Positions 8,233 to 16,931 of a DNA stretch of 64,000 nt are shown one piece after another. The notes under the pieces are model-generated. The model worked only from the letters and a program-made list of their open reading frames with translations, did not search any database and was not told the DNA's origin. Every line of letters starts with the position of its first letter. Position 1 is the stretch's first letter. Origin of the DNA: Halopseudomonas oceani (GTDB taxonomy: Bacteria; Pseudomonadota; Gammaproteobacteria; Pseudomonadales; Pseudomonadaceae). The DNA is taken from the NCBI RefSeq assembly GCF_002903165.1, contig NZ_PPSK01000003.1:1-64000 (forward strand). The letters run 5' to 3'. A program made the translations under genes and the position numbers.

Positions 8233-9543
8233 ATGCCCACAGCAACAAACCAACTCGCCGACGCCCACGCCATACTGGCCGGTGTAAACGACAAGATAGA
8301 CCAACTACGCAACATTGATCCGTTTTTCATCGACCTGTCGCTGCGCGAGAATCCGGTCGGAGCACGGGTTGGTCAAACCCTGCAGGACAAACTGGCAATC
8401 CTGCCGAAGGTACGCGAATTCGGCTTCAGCAACATCCTGCTCGGCACCCTCGACTACTCCATGCCCGACGAGCTGGAGGTCGATGATGACTTCATGATGT
8501 ACCTGCGCGATCACCAGATCGACATGACCGGCTGCTACGCTTTTACCGATATAGGCCTGGTCGACACAGCGGGCCAGTTCACACCCTCGCCATCGATGCT
8601 CAAGCTGCGCGACTACGGCGTACCCAACACCCTGCACGAGATCTACCTGAGCCAGGACGGCATGAGCGGCCAGTACGACTTCGCCACCCTGCGCCGCAGC
8701 ATCCCCGCCAGCATCGCCTGGCTGCAGCAGAACATCCGAGGCGATAACGGTGACGCGCCGAAGATTCTGATCAACATCGTCGACGGCTGTGACGCCTTCG
8801 CCCAGAACCCGAACGAAACCATCGAAATTCTCCAGCTACTTGCCCAGCAACCCATTTTCGGCCTGAGCATGGAAGACGACCGTGGCACCTACCTGCCCTT
8901 CCAGGTTGGCGCCTACGTAGCTGTCGCCCGCCGCTATTTGCCACGCCCGCTAAAGCTGCTGGTACACATGCACGCCGGCGGCGGCTTCGAGAACGCGTCC
9001 GTCATCGAGGCGCTGCTCAACGGCGCAGATGGCGCCTGGGGTGGCCTGCCCAAGCGCGCAGCCATTATCGGCCACGCCTCGCTCGGAGAGCTGATTGCCA
9101 ACCTGGTACGGGTCGGCAATCAGCACATGGCCTCGACGTACAAACTCGATCAGCTGCTACCACTGGCGACCCGGTTGCAGGTGCTGGACGAAGAGGAGGC
9201 GGTGCCGGACGATCTGCCGATTCTCGGCAATAACGCCTACCGCCTGCCACTGAGCTTCTTTCGGCAGCGCCCGGACCGCTTCATGGACCTGGTCCCCGAA
9301 GCCATCGGAGGCACCTACCGCTACCGTATCTGTCCGGTGGTCAGCGATACCGCTGTCATCGCCGGACGCCTGGCAGAGGTGACCGGCCAAGCCGCCAGTA
9401 ACTTCGCAGAACCGGTACTGGAACAGATGATCCGCCTGATGCGCCGAGAGCTGCGCGCCGGGGAACGCATCGTGTATGACCAGCCCGCCAAGCTTCTGGC
9501 CCTGTACCAGAGGGCCCTGAATACCGCAGGCCAGGCTCAGTGA
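8233..9543 (+). CDS. HMG-CoA lyase / isopropylmalate synthase-like TIM-barrel protein, atypical
   Basis: A 436-residue protein that resembles the DRE-TIM metallolyase superfamily. FFIDLSLRENPVGARVG near residue 31 stands where the family has D-x-T-L-R-D/E, and LLVHMHAGGGFENA near residue 238 stands where H-x-H metal ligands and the following ND are expected; here the ND is replaced. Enzymes of this fold condense or cleave acyl-CoA or keto acid substrates on a divalent metal. The residue changes make a textbook activity uncertain, and I do not recognise the exact subfamily. The GGAAGGT ribosome binding site supports the ATG. Divergent from the orphan binding protein, upstream of a diguanylate cyclase. 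Confidence 0.6.
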   Translation: MPTATNQLADAHAILAGVNDKIDQLRNIDPFFIDLSLRENPVGARVGQTLQDKLAILPKVREFGFSNILLGTLDYSMPDELEVDDDFMMYLRDHQIDMTGCYAFTDIGLVDTAGQFTPSPSMLKLRDYGVPNTLHEIYLSQDGMSGQYDFATLRRSIPASIAWLQQNIRGDNGDAPKILINIVDGCDAFAQNPNETIEILQLLAQQPIFGLSMEDDRGTYLPFQVGAYVAVARRYLPRPLKLLVHMHAGGGFENASVIEALLNGADGAWGGLPKRAAIIGHASLGELIANLVRVGNQHMASTYKLDQLLPLATRLQVLDEEEAVPDDLPILGNNAYRLPLSFFRQRPDRFMDLVPEAIGGTYRYRICPVVSDTAVIAGRLAEVTGQAASNFAEPVLEQMIRLMRRELRAGERIVYDQPAKLLALYQRALNTAGQAQ

Positions 9544-9629
9544 CGATCATGTACAGCCATCGCGACTACTTGGCATAAAGCGTGCTTTGAATTAGGCATC
9601 GACAACCAAACCGTCAACAGGATAAACGC

Positions 9630-10571
9630 ATGAGTGACATCGCCACCGAAATTGCCCACGACAGCGCGGTCTACAAGACCCTGCTTGAATCAACCAAGGC
9701 CATTCCGTGGAAGATCGACTGGAAGACCATGACGTTTGCCTATATCGGCCCGCAAATCGAGCATCTGCTGGGTTGGACCCAGGACAGCTGGATCAGCGCC
9801 GATGACTGGGCCACCCGCATGCACCCGGAGGACCGCGAGTGGGTGGTCAATTTCTGTATCTCCCAGTCTCAGGCCGGTACCGATCATGAAGCCGATTACC
9901 GCGCCCTCACTGCCGATGGCGAGTACGTCTGGATTCGTGATGTGGTGCATGTCGTACGCGACGACGACGGCGAAGTGGAAGCGTTGATCGGCTTCATGTT
10001 CGACATCAGCGAGCGCAAGAAGACCGAAGAAAAGCTGAAGACGCTGCAGCGGGAACTGGAAGAGCTGTCATTCAAGGATGGCCTGACCGGCGCTGCCAAC
10101 CGACGTATGTTTGACTCGATCATGGAACTGGAGTGGACCAACGCCCGACGCAACAGTCAGCCGCTTTCGGTCATTCTGCTCGATATCGACTACTTCAAGC
10201 AGTACAACGACCACTACGGTCATATCTGCGGCGACGACTGCCTCAAGCGAGTCGCCCAGGCGCTGGGAGGCGCGGCGGCACGTTCACGCGATTTCTTTGC
10301 CCGCTACGGCGGTGAAGAATTTGTGCTGGTCCTGCCAGAAACCGATGCCAAGGCAGCCGAGCGGGTGGCAGAACGCTGCCGGTCACTGATCTTCAAGGAG
10401 CAGATCCCCCACGCCAATTCGGAGACCGGGCAGATTCTCACTGTCAGCATGGGCATCGGCACCATACTGCCTGGCCAGCAGGACGACCCACGTGCCTTCC
10501 TCGACGCAGTGGATCGTAGCCTGTATCAGGCCAAGCAGCAGGGCCGCAATCGCATCGTTAACGGCGGCTGA
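9630..10571 (+). CDS. PAS-GGDEF diguanylate cyclase
   Basis: A 313-residue cytoplasmic protein. Residues about 20-135 form a PAS_3-type domain (TFAYIGPQIEHLLGW ... HPEDREWV ... YRALTADGEYVWIRD ... GFMFDISERKKTEE). A short coiled-coil linker leads to a GGDEF domain, with FKDGLTGAANRRMFD and the active-site motif RYGGEEF near residue 228. RSRD lies five residues before GGEEF and is a canonical RxxD inhibitory I-site, so product feedback is expected. There is no transmembrane segment. The enzyme should make cyclic di-GMP in response to a ligand of the PAS domain. The stop lies one base from the stop of the convergent exporter gene. Confidence 0.92.
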   Translation: MSDIATEIAHDSAVYKTLLESTKAIPWKIDWKTMTFAYIGPQIEHLLGWTQDSWISADDWATRMHPEDREWVVNFCISQSQAGTDHEADYRALTADGEYVWIRDVVHVVRDDDGEVEALIGFMFDISERKKTEEKLKTLQRELEELSFKDGLTGAANRRMFDSIMELEWTNARRNSQPLSVILLDIDYFKQYNDHYGHICGDDCLKRVAQALGGAAARSRDFFARYGGEEFVLVLPETDAKAAERVAERCRSLIFKEQIPHANSETGQILTVSMGIGTILPGQQDDPRAFLDAVDRSLYQAKQQGRNRIVNGG

Positions 10572-10572
10572 C

Positions 10573-11160
10573 TCAGCCCGCCGTTGCCAGCATAGGCTGA
10601 ACCAGCAACCAGGCCGAGTACAGCCCCAGCACCAAGAAGGCAAATGCGGTAATGCGGCGTATCAGCGTCAGCGGCAGGCGTTCGGCCGCGACATTACCCA
10701 AAATCACTACCGGTACGTTGGCCAGCAGCATGCCAACGGTCGTCCCCAGCACAACCCAGACGTAGGCATCAAATTGCGCAGCCAGCACCACCGTTGCGAT
10801 CTGGGTCTTGTCCCCCATCTCAGCTAAAAAGAAGGCAATCACGGTCGCGATAAAGGCGCCGTAACGTCCGACCGGCGGCGCTTCGTCTTCATCCAGTTTG
10901 TCGGGAATCAACGTCCAGGCAGCGACCGCCAAAAACGACACAGCAAGAATCGCGTGCTGCCAGGTGTCATTCAGGTAGTCGGCAACCAGCTGACCGATAG
11001 CACCCGCCATCGCATGATTGACCACAGTGGCCACCAGAATGCCCCAGATGATCGGCCACGGCCGACGAAAGCGTGCCGCCAGCAGCAAGGCCAGCAATTG
11101 GGTCTTGTCGCCGATCTCAGCCAGCGTGACGATCCCGCTCGATACGAAAAAAGCTTCCAC
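10573..11160 (-). CDS. mneA: Manganese exporter, TMEM165/GDT1 (MneA) family
   Basis: A 195-residue membrane protein of six predicted helices in two repeats, each carrying the family signature: LAEIGDKTQLLALLLA near residue 13 and LAEMGDKTQIATVVLA near residue 113. GDT1 proteins export Mn2+ (or Ca2+). The start is a GTG at 11160, with GGAAA about 5 bases before it. The upstream leader carries a yybP-ykoY manganese riboswitch, which strongly supports Mn2+ as the substrate: the exporter is made when Mn2+ is high. Convergent with the diguanylate cyclase gene. Confidence 0.93.
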   Translation of the reverse strand: MEAFFVSSGIVTLAEIGDKTQLLALLLAARFRRPWPIIWGILVATVVNHAMAGAIGQLVADYLNDTWQHAILAVSFLAVAAWTLIPDKLDEDEAPPVGRYGAFIATVIAFFLAEMGDKTQIATVVLAAQFDAYVWVVLGTTVGMLLANVPVVILGNVAAERLPLTLIRRITAFAFLVLGLYSAWLLVQPMLATAG

Positions 11161-11173
11161 GGAGTTTCCAACA

Positions 11174-11239
11174 GAGGGCGGGGTTACGATTCCATTGACA
11201 CACGACTACCCCCGCCCTCGGCTGGTGGTCGCGTGTCAA
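11174..11239 (-). promoter_or_regulatory. Expression platform of the Mn2+ riboswitch: mutually exclusive hairpins
   Basis: Two stems on the minus strand cannot form together. Hairpin A pairs TTGACACGCGAC (11239-11228) with GTCGTGTGTCAA (11206-11195), 12 pairs with one G-U, and its loop contains GAGGGCGGGG. Hairpin B pairs GAGGGCGGGG (11219-11210) with CCCCGCCCTC (11183-11174), ten perfect GC-rich pairs ending four bases before the GGAAA ribosome binding site. CCGCCCT in the aptamer (11272-11266) can also pair with the same AGGGCGG. No U-run follows hairpin B, so control at translation is more likely than termination. Confidence 0.65.
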
Positions 11240-11362
11240 AGGTCTCGTCAAACCCGGTACCGCGCAGGGCGGTGGAGGGTCGCAAACGCCATGATCGGCG
11301 GATCAATTATGTTGACGTTTGCCAATGCAAGCAGGCGCTTGCGGAGAGACTACTCCCCTAAG
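11238..11362 (-). promoter_or_regulatory. yybP-ykoY manganese riboswitch aptamer
   Basis: Reading the minus strand, the leader has the conserved elements in order: AGGGGAGTAGT (around 11359-11349), CGTCAACA (around 11317-11310) and GACGAGACCTTTGACA (around 11249-11234). These are hallmarks of the yybP-ykoY RNA, which binds Mn2+ and usually controls Mn2+ exporters. It ends about 80 bases before the GTG of the GDT1-family exporter, exactly as expected. Confidence 0.88.
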
Positions 11363-11371
11363 ACGGACGCA

Positions 11372-11400
11372 AATATAACGACAACGGCAGGCCGAATCAA
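11372..11400 (-). promoter_or_regulatory. Sigma-70-type promoter for the riboswitch leader
   Basis: On the minus strand TTGATT (11400-11395) and TATATT (11377-11372) are separated by 17 bases. Transcription would start near 11365, just before the aptamer. The -35 box overlaps the stop codon of rsmC. Confidence 0.6.
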
Positions 11401-12416
11401 CCCGGTGCGACCGCCGAGTACACCTTGAAGCGGTTATTCTCGCGCAACACGTGGCAAGGTCCGATGTGCTGTTCAATCAGCGGTGGATAGCGCAAAAAAC
11501 CGTTGGCAACGATGCGCAACTCTCCTCCCGGCAGCAGGTTCCGGGTCACCTGCTCGAAGAAGCGTTCAGCGATGCTGGTGTCCTGACGGATGCCGGTGTG
11601 GAATGGCGGATTGCTGATCACGGCGGCAAACCGACCGTGCACGTCACTCAGCCCGTCGGAGGCATGCACCTCGGCCTCGACACCGTTGAGCGCCAGCGAT
11701 TGCCGAGCGCAATGGATGGCCAGTGCATCGACATCTACCAATTCGAACCGCGCCTCCGGATTACGCCGTGCCAAGATCAGCGACAACACGCCGGAGCCAC
11801 AGCCGAAGTCCAGCACCCGACCCGCCGGCAGCGGTCGACGCTCGGCCAGCAACAGCTCGCTGCCCTCGTCCAGTCGGCCATGACTGAACACGCCCGGTAG
11901 GCTAACCAGTTGCAGCGGCTGATCGTCAAAGCTCAGCTCGTACTGCTGCAGCCAATCCCCCAGACTGAACGGCGCAACCGGCTGATCGACGATCACCCGC
12001 CAGAGCTGGCAGTGCCGCGCCGAGTCCAGTTTCTCAGGGCGCACGCCATAGCGGCCCAGCAGCTTCTCCGCCCGGGTAATGCCGCCCTTCTTTTCGCCAA
12101 CCAGATAGACCGGCTTGCCCTGCGCCAGCAACGGCACCATCTGCGCCAGCGCATACTCGGCGCGCTCGATCGCCTTGGGCATGACCAGAATCGCCGCATC
12201 GAGATGTTCGACCGGCGGGCACAGATGGGAGAACACCAACCGCTCTTCCGGCAGCGAGCCGGCCAGTCCGCGGCTGCTGGCGTAATCCCAGCTCCACAGG
12301 GTCCAGTCGGCCGACAGGTTGCGGGTCAAACCATCAGCGACCGGATTGACCAGCAACAGGCGCTGACCGCTGAACAGCTCGGCGCTGCGCTCAAGTATCT
12401 GACTGGTGTTGTCCAT
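11397..12416 (-). CDS. rsmC: 16S rRNA (guanine-1207-N2)-methyltransferase
   Basis: A 339-residue two-domain Rossmann methyltransferase. The C-terminal half carries the SAM site VLDFGCGSGVLSLILARR and the catalytic motif SNPPFHTG (near residue 268) typical of N2-guanine methylases; the N-terminal half is a degenerate methylase fold, as in E. coli RsmC (343 residues). It modifies G1207 of 16S rRNA in the small subunit. The stop codon overlaps the promoter of the downstream riboswitch leader, so the two are adjacent but separately controlled. Confidence 0.92.
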   Translation of the reverse strand: MDNTSQILERSAELFSGQRLLLVNPVADGLTRNLSADWTLWSWDYASSRGLAGSLPEERLVFSHLCPPVEHLDAAILVMPKAIERAEYALAQMVPLLAQGKPVYLVGEKKGGITRAEKLLGRYGVRPEKLDSARHCQLWRVIVDQPVAPFSLGDWLQQYELSFDDQPLQLVSLPGVFSHGRLDEGSELLLAERRPLPAGRVLDFGCGSGVLSLILARRNPEARFELVDVDALAIHCARQSLALNGVEAEVHASDGLSDVHGRFAAVISNPPFHTGIRQDTSIAERFFEQVTRNLLPGGELRIVANGFLRYPPLIEQHIGPCHVLRENNRFKVYSAVAPG

Positions 12417-12486
12417 CGGGCTCTCCGCTGATCACTACAAAGGGCCGCATTGTAAGGGAAGGCGCCGTCAGTCACTAGGCGGACCG

Positions 12487-15024
12487 TTAGCTGCCCCGCG
12501 GCTTGGCTCGCCGGGTCGGTTCAGCTTGCAGCGGATCATCGGGCCAGTAGTGTTTGGGATAGCGCCCCTTCATGTCCTTCTTCACCTCGGCGTAGCTGCC
12601 CTGCCAGAAGCCAGCCAGATCCTGGGTCACCTGCACCGGGCGCTGGGCGGGTGACAGCAGATGCAGTTTCAGCGCCTGCCGACCGCCGGCGATACGCGGG
12701 GTATCGGTACTGCCGAACATCTCCTGCAGGCGCACCGCAAGCACCGGCGGCGTCTCGCTGTAGTCGATGCGCATCCGTGAGCCGGTCGGCACCGTCCAGT
12801 GGGTCGGCGCCTGCTCGTCCAGTTCCTTTGGCAATGGCCAGGGCAGCAGCCCGGCAAGAATATTACCCAGCTCCAGGTTGGCGAAATGCGCGAGCCGGTT
12901 GACCTTGTCCAGATAAGGCGCCAGCCAGTCTTCCAAGCTGGCGAGCAGGGCCTCGTCCGATAGGTCGGGCCAACGGCTGTCAGTACCTTGCGCAAGATCC
13001 AGCTCGCGCAACAGCATGACGCGCGCCTGCCATTGGCGCTGCTCCGGCTTCCACGGCAGCAGGTTGATACCCTGGCGCCGCACCACGTCGCAAAGCGCCC
13101 GCTGGCGTTGTTCCGGTGCCACCTGCGGCAGCGCCTTGCGCTGCCAGATCAGCTCGCCGATGCGCTGCTGCCGTTCGGCCAGCAGGGTTTCACTGCGGCT
13201 ATCCCACTCCAGCGTATCGCGCTCACTCAGCAGCGCCGGTTCAACCGCCAGCAGGCGCTCCACATTCAGCTCGGCAGCCATAAAAATGCGCGCCTGACGC
13301 TGACCGCCCTGCCCACCCAAAGCCGCCACCGCCAACCACGCCGATTGCTGCAGTCGGTCGACGTCGTTAAACCCGGCTGAACGGCCATTGGCCAGGCGAT
13401 AGTCGGAGCCGGCCGCGCCACGTCGCTGAGCGATGCGATCCGGGTAGGCCAGCGCCAGCAGAACGCCGTGCCAGTCATCATGCTGCGGATCACTGACCGG
13501 ATCGCTGGCCGGCAGACGATTCAGCAGCCGCTTCCATTGGTCAACCAGCCGCTTGGCGCGTTGCAGCGCCGCGCGATCAACATCGGCGCCCCGCGGATCA
13601 TCGAACAGTGCCAGCCGCGCACTGAGATCGGCGTTGTCGGCGCGGCGCAGCAGATCGCGCTCATCAACCACCGCAGCAATACGCGCTGCCAGCTCAGCCA
13701 GGCCAAGCCGCCGCCCTTCAACCAGCATATGCGCTAGCCGTGGATGCATCGGCAAGCCAGCCAGCACACGGCCGTGATCAGTCAACTGCCAGTTGGCACC
13801 GTCGCGCTGCAAGGCACCGAGCCGTTCCAGCAGCTCACGCCCCTGCTCCAGTGCAGCAGCCGGGGGCGGATCCAGCCAGACCAGTTCATCAGGCTGCTGT
13901 ACGCCCCACTGCGCCAACTGCAGCGCCAGTGGGGCGAGATCCGCCTGCAGCATCTCGGCATCACGCTGCGCCGCCAGCTGCTCGTGCTGCTGGGCAGACC
14001 ACAGCCGGTAACAGACACCGGGTTCCAGACGGCCGGCACGGCCGGCGCGCTGCTCGGCGGCGGCGCGCGATACCCGCCGGGTCTGCAGTGCGCTCATGCC
14101 AGAAAGCGGATCAAAAGCAGCCTCACGCGACAGGCCGGCATCCACCACCACGCGAATGCCCTCGATGGTCAAACTGGTTTCGGCAATGGCAGTCGCCAGC
14201 ACCACCTTGCGCGCGCCGGCCGGCGCCGGAGCGATGGCGCGGCGCTGGGCCGCCAGATCCAGATCGCCAAATAACGGTGTGAGCAGCACCTTCGGCTGGT
14301 CACCCAGCGCCTCCTCCAACCGTGCCAGCACCCGGCGGATCTCGGCCATACCCGGCAGAAACACCAGCACGCTGCCGGTTTCCTCGTCCAGCGCGCGCAG
14401 CACGGTCTGTACCACCTCGGCATCATTCGAGCGGCCAAGGGTTGCCGGTGCGCCATAACGAACATCCACCGGATACTGACGCCCCTGACTGGTGATGATC
14501 GGCGCGTCGTCCAACAGTCGGCTGACGCCTTCGGCATCCAGCGTCGCCGACATGACCAGCAGCCGCAGCGGCGGATCATCCCGCAGGTATTGCTGGGTCT
14601 GCACACAGAGCGCCAACCCCAGATCGGCATCCAGGCTGCGCTCGTGGAATTCGTCGAAGATCACTACGCCAACGCCCGGTAGCTCCGGGTCATCCTGCAA
14701 CATTCGCTGCAGAATCCCTTCGGTGACCACCTCTATGCGTGTCGCCGCGCTGACCTTGCTTTCCAGCCGGATGCGATAGCCAACGGTCTGCCCAACCGGC
14801 TCGCCCAACAACTCGGCCAGCCGCTCAGCCGCGGCCCTGGCCGCCAGCCGACGCGGCTCCAGCATGATGATTTTCTGCCCGGCCAGCCAGCCACACTCAA
14901 GCAGGGCGAGCGGCACCAGCGTCGTTTTACCGGCACCGGGCGGCGCCTGCAGGACGACCGAATGCTGGCCGGCAAGGGTCTGTTTGAGTTCGGGCAGAAT
15001 CCGGGAGACGGGCAGATCGTTCAT
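12487..15024 (-). CDS. hrpB: ATP-dependent helicase HrpB (DEAH family)
   Basis: An 845-residue superfamily 2 helicase. Visible motifs are Walker A PPGAGKTT (near residue 30), DEFHERSLDADLG (the D-E-x-H box), SATLD, the motif VI arginine finger QRAGRAGR, and the long C-terminal HrpB-specific region ending in the KKDMKGRYPKHYWPDDP signature. The length matches E. coli HrpB. Its cellular role is poorly known; it is probably an RNA helicase. The start (MNDLPVSRILPELKQTL) is the normal one. It is followed after 70 bases by rsmC on the same strand. Confidence 0.93.
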   Translation of the reverse strand: MNDLPVSRILPELKQTLAGQHSVVLQAPPGAGKTTLVPLALLECGWLAGQKIIMLEPRRLAARAAAERLAELLGEPVGQTVGYRIRLESKVSAATRIEVVTEGILQRMLQDDPELPGVGVVIFDEFHERSLDADLGLALCVQTQQYLRDDPPLRLLVMSATLDAEGVSRLLDDAPIITSQGRQYPVDVRYGAPATLGRSNDAEVVQTVLRALDEETGSVLVFLPGMAEIRRVLARLEEALGDQPKVLLTPLFGDLDLAAQRRAIAPAPAGARKVVLATAIAETSLTIEGIRVVVDAGLSREAAFDPLSGMSALQTRRVSRAAAEQRAGRAGRLEPGVCYRLWSAQQHEQLAAQRDAEMLQADLAPLALQLAQWGVQQPDELVWLDPPPAAALEQGRELLERLGALQRDGANWQLTDHGRVLAGLPMHPRLAHMLVEGRRLGLAELAARIAAVVDERDLLRRADNADLSARLALFDDPRGADVDRAALQRAKRLVDQWKRLLNRLPASDPVSDPQHDDWHGVLLALAYPDRIAQRRGAAGSDYRLANGRSAGFNDVDRLQQSAWLAVAALGGQGGQRQARIFMAAELNVERLLAVEPALLSERDTLEWDSRSETLLAERQQRIGELIWQRKALPQVAPEQRQRALCDVVRRQGINLLPWKPEQRQWQARVMLLRELDLAQGTDSRWPDLSDEALLASLEDWLAPYLDKVNRLAHFANLELGNILAGLLPWPLPKELDEQAPTHWTVPTGSRMRIDYSETPPVLAVRLQEMFGSTDTPRIAGGRQALKLHLLSPAQRPVQVTQDLAGFWQGSYAEVKKDMKGRYPKHYWPDDPLQAEPTRRAKPRGS

Positions 15025-15139
15025 GGCGCCTGAGCTGATTGAAATGAGCCAGCATTATAGCGAGCGCGGGCTTTCCGTCACTCAGGGCGACCGCTATGCT
15101 AATGCGGCTGGTTCAACCCTCTATCGTGAGTCCTGCTCC

Positions 15140-15556
15140 GTGAATAGCCGTCTCAAATCGCTGTCTGCCGCCATCCTCTGCGGCGCCCTAATCACACAAC
15201 TCAGTGCCTGCGGCACCATCTTCTACCCCGAGCGCCGCGGCCAGATCAGTGGCCAGATCGACCCGGGCGTGGCCATTCTCAACGGCATCGGCCTGCTGAT
15301 TTTCATCATCCCCGGACTGATTGCCTTTGGTATCGACTTCGCCACCGGTGCGATCTATCTGCCTGACGGCAAGTACAGTGTTGCCCCCGCGACGCTGAAC
15401 AAGGCCATCGATACCAATGGTCAAGTCGATACCGCTGCACTGCAGCAGATCCTCAAACAGGAACTGGGACAGGACCTGCCCCTGGAACAGGCGCGCCAGA
15501 TCAAGGCCGACTCAGCAGCCCAACTGGCCATGCTGCAATACACAGGCCGCGGCTGA
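15140..15556 (+). CDS. Small lipoprotein with C-terminal helical domain
   Basis: About 138 residues starting at a GTG (VNSRLKSLSAAILCGALI). The signal peptide ends in a lipobox L-S-A-C at residue 22, so it is a lipoprotein. A hydrophobic stretch (GVAILNGIGLLIFIIPGLIAFG) follows, resembling YceK-type proteins that are often mislabelled as polyribonucleotide nucleotidyltransferase in Pseudomonas. Function unknown. The ribosome binding site is weak. The stop overlaps the fieF ATG by one base (TGATG), so the two are translationally coupled. Confidence 0.75.
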   Translation: MNSRLKSLSAAILCGALITQLSACGTIFYPERRGQISGQIDPGVAILNGIGLLIFIIPGLIAFGIDFATGAIYLPDGKYSVAPATLNKAIDTNGQVDTAALQQILKQELGQDLPLEQARQIKADSAAQLAMLQYTGRG

Positions 15557-16437
15557 TGAGCCAACCACACGCTGTTGGCGAAGAGCGGACCCGCCTGCTG
15601 CGACTGGCGACCCGCGCATCGGTGGCCGTTGCACTGGTGTTGATTGCCCTGAAAGCCACCGTCTGGCTGTCAACCGGCTCAGTCAGCCTGCTGGCCGGTC
15701 TGATCGACTCGCTAATGGATGCCGCCGCCTCGATCATCAACCTGTTCGCCGTTGGCTATGCACTCAAACCCGCCGACAAGGAGCACCGTTTCGGCCACGG
15801 CAAGGCTGAAGCTCTGGCCGGGCTGGCGCAATCGGCATTCATTACCGGCTCGGCCGTGCTGGTGTTGCTGCAGGGCATTAACCGCCTGCTCCACCCCGAG
15901 CCGCTGGAAACCGCCTGGGCCGGCATCGCCGTCATGGTGTTCTCGATTGTCGCAACCCTCGGCCTGCTGGTCATTCAAAAGCATGTAATCACCCGCACCA
16001 ACTCCACTGCAGTCGGCGCCGATTCACTGCACTATCGCTCGGACCTGTTGCTCAACCTGAGCATCATCGCCGCGCTGCTGCTGGCCCAGCTCGGTATTCA
16101 GCGGGCCGATGCGCTGTTCGGTCTGGGTATTGCGCTCTTCATTGGCTACGGTGCGGTACGTATCGGACTGGATGCGATTCAGATTCTGATGGACCACGAG
16201 CTGCCGGACGAGGTGCGCGCCGAGGCGCTGCGCATTGCCCGCGCGGTGCCGGACGTCATCGACGTTCACGACCTGCGCACCCGCGAATCGGGCCAACATT
16301 GGTTCATGCAACTGCACCTGGAGCTGCCTGCCACCCTGACCCTGGCCGACGCCCACGCACGAGGCGAACAGGTCCGTCTGGCGATCATGGAGCGCTTCCC
16401 GCAGGCCGACGTGCTGGTTCACAAGGACCCGGCGTGA
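15556..16437 (+). CDS. fieF: Cation diffusion facilitator, FieF/YiiP type
   Basis: A 293-residue CDF exporter with six transmembrane helices and a cytoplasmic ferredoxin-like C-terminal domain. The site A ligands are visible in helix 2 (LLAGLIDSLMDAAAS, two Asp) and helix 5 (GADSLHYRSDLLLN, Asp and His). The motif HRFGHGKAEALAGLAQ precedes helix 3. This D-D-H-D set is that of FieF, which exports Fe2+ and Zn2+ by proton antiport. Coupled to the upstream lipoprotein. Confidence 0.92.
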   Translation: MSQPHAVGEERTRLLRLATRASVAVALVLIALKATVWLSTGSVSLLAGLIDSLMDAAASIINLFAVGYALKPADKEHRFGHGKAEALAGLAQSAFITGSAVLVLLQGINRLLHPEPLETAWAGIAVMVFSIVATLGLLVIQKHVITRTNSTAVGADSLHYRSDLLLNLSIIAALLLAQLGIQRADALFGLGIALFIGYGAVRIGLDAIQILMDHELPDEVRAEALRIARAVPDVIDVHDLRTRESGQHWFMQLHLELPATLTLADAHARGEQVRLAIMERFPQADVLVHKDPA

Positions 16438-16730
16438 GCGCATAAAAGGTTCATCACGGATTAACGGGGGGAGCCTCCGAGGTTTGTAGCTTCCTCGCGC
16501 TCACATGATAAAACTTCGTGGTAAAGAGCAAGAGCGAAAGGGGACTGCTTGCCCAGCCCCCCTTTGCGATCCTCCCAGGCACCCGGCTACGCGGCCCTTC
16601 GGGTTCACTGCGCTACTCGCCCGCGTAAACGGGAGGAACCCTGAGTGCACACACCACCATCAGCGCATTCGGCAAAATCCCCCATGGCACATAACCCCGA
16701 ACTCCGTGAAGAACCTTGAAAAACGCATAA

Positions 16731-16765
16731 AAAAGGCGAGCTGCCTGCAGGGCAGCTCGCCTTTT
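16731..16765. terminator. Bidirectional intrinsic terminator
   Basis: A 15-bp perfect inverted repeat: AAAAGGCGAGCTGCC (16731-16745) and GGCAGCTCGCCTTTT (16751-16765), with a 5-base loop. On the minus strand the stem is followed by six T residues, so it is strongest for leftward transcription; rightward it has only four. Confidence 0.85.
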
Positions 16766-16835
16766 ACGTCCTCCTTCATTCTCTTGGAATGATGCCTTTA
16801 CTCCCGTGCCTCGTGGGCTGGGTAACCGACTGGCC

Positions 16836-16931
16836 TCACATCTTCTGGATGCTGCGGCCCCGTTTCGCCTTGTGGACGAAGCGGTCTGGACGATCGGCTT
16901 CGGCTGAATCTGTTGAAAATATTATCCTCAT
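16836..16931 (-). CDS. Possible 31-residue small protein, divergent to the Lrp gene
   Basis: A short open frame reads MRIIFSTDSAEADRPDRFVH and continues with a basic KAKRGRSIQKM tail. It is divergent to the Lrp-type gene with a shared A/T-rich promoter region, and the T-rich side of the terminator at 16731-16765 faces it. The ribosome binding site is weak and no homologue is known to me. It may instead be just part of a small non-coding RNA. Confidence 0.25.
   Translation of the reverse strand: MRIIFSTDSAEADRPDRFVHKAKRGRSIQKM

Noticed and set aside
16505-16792. 95-codon frame in the intergenic region
   Set aside because: It runs through the perfect terminator hairpin and shows no conserved motif.
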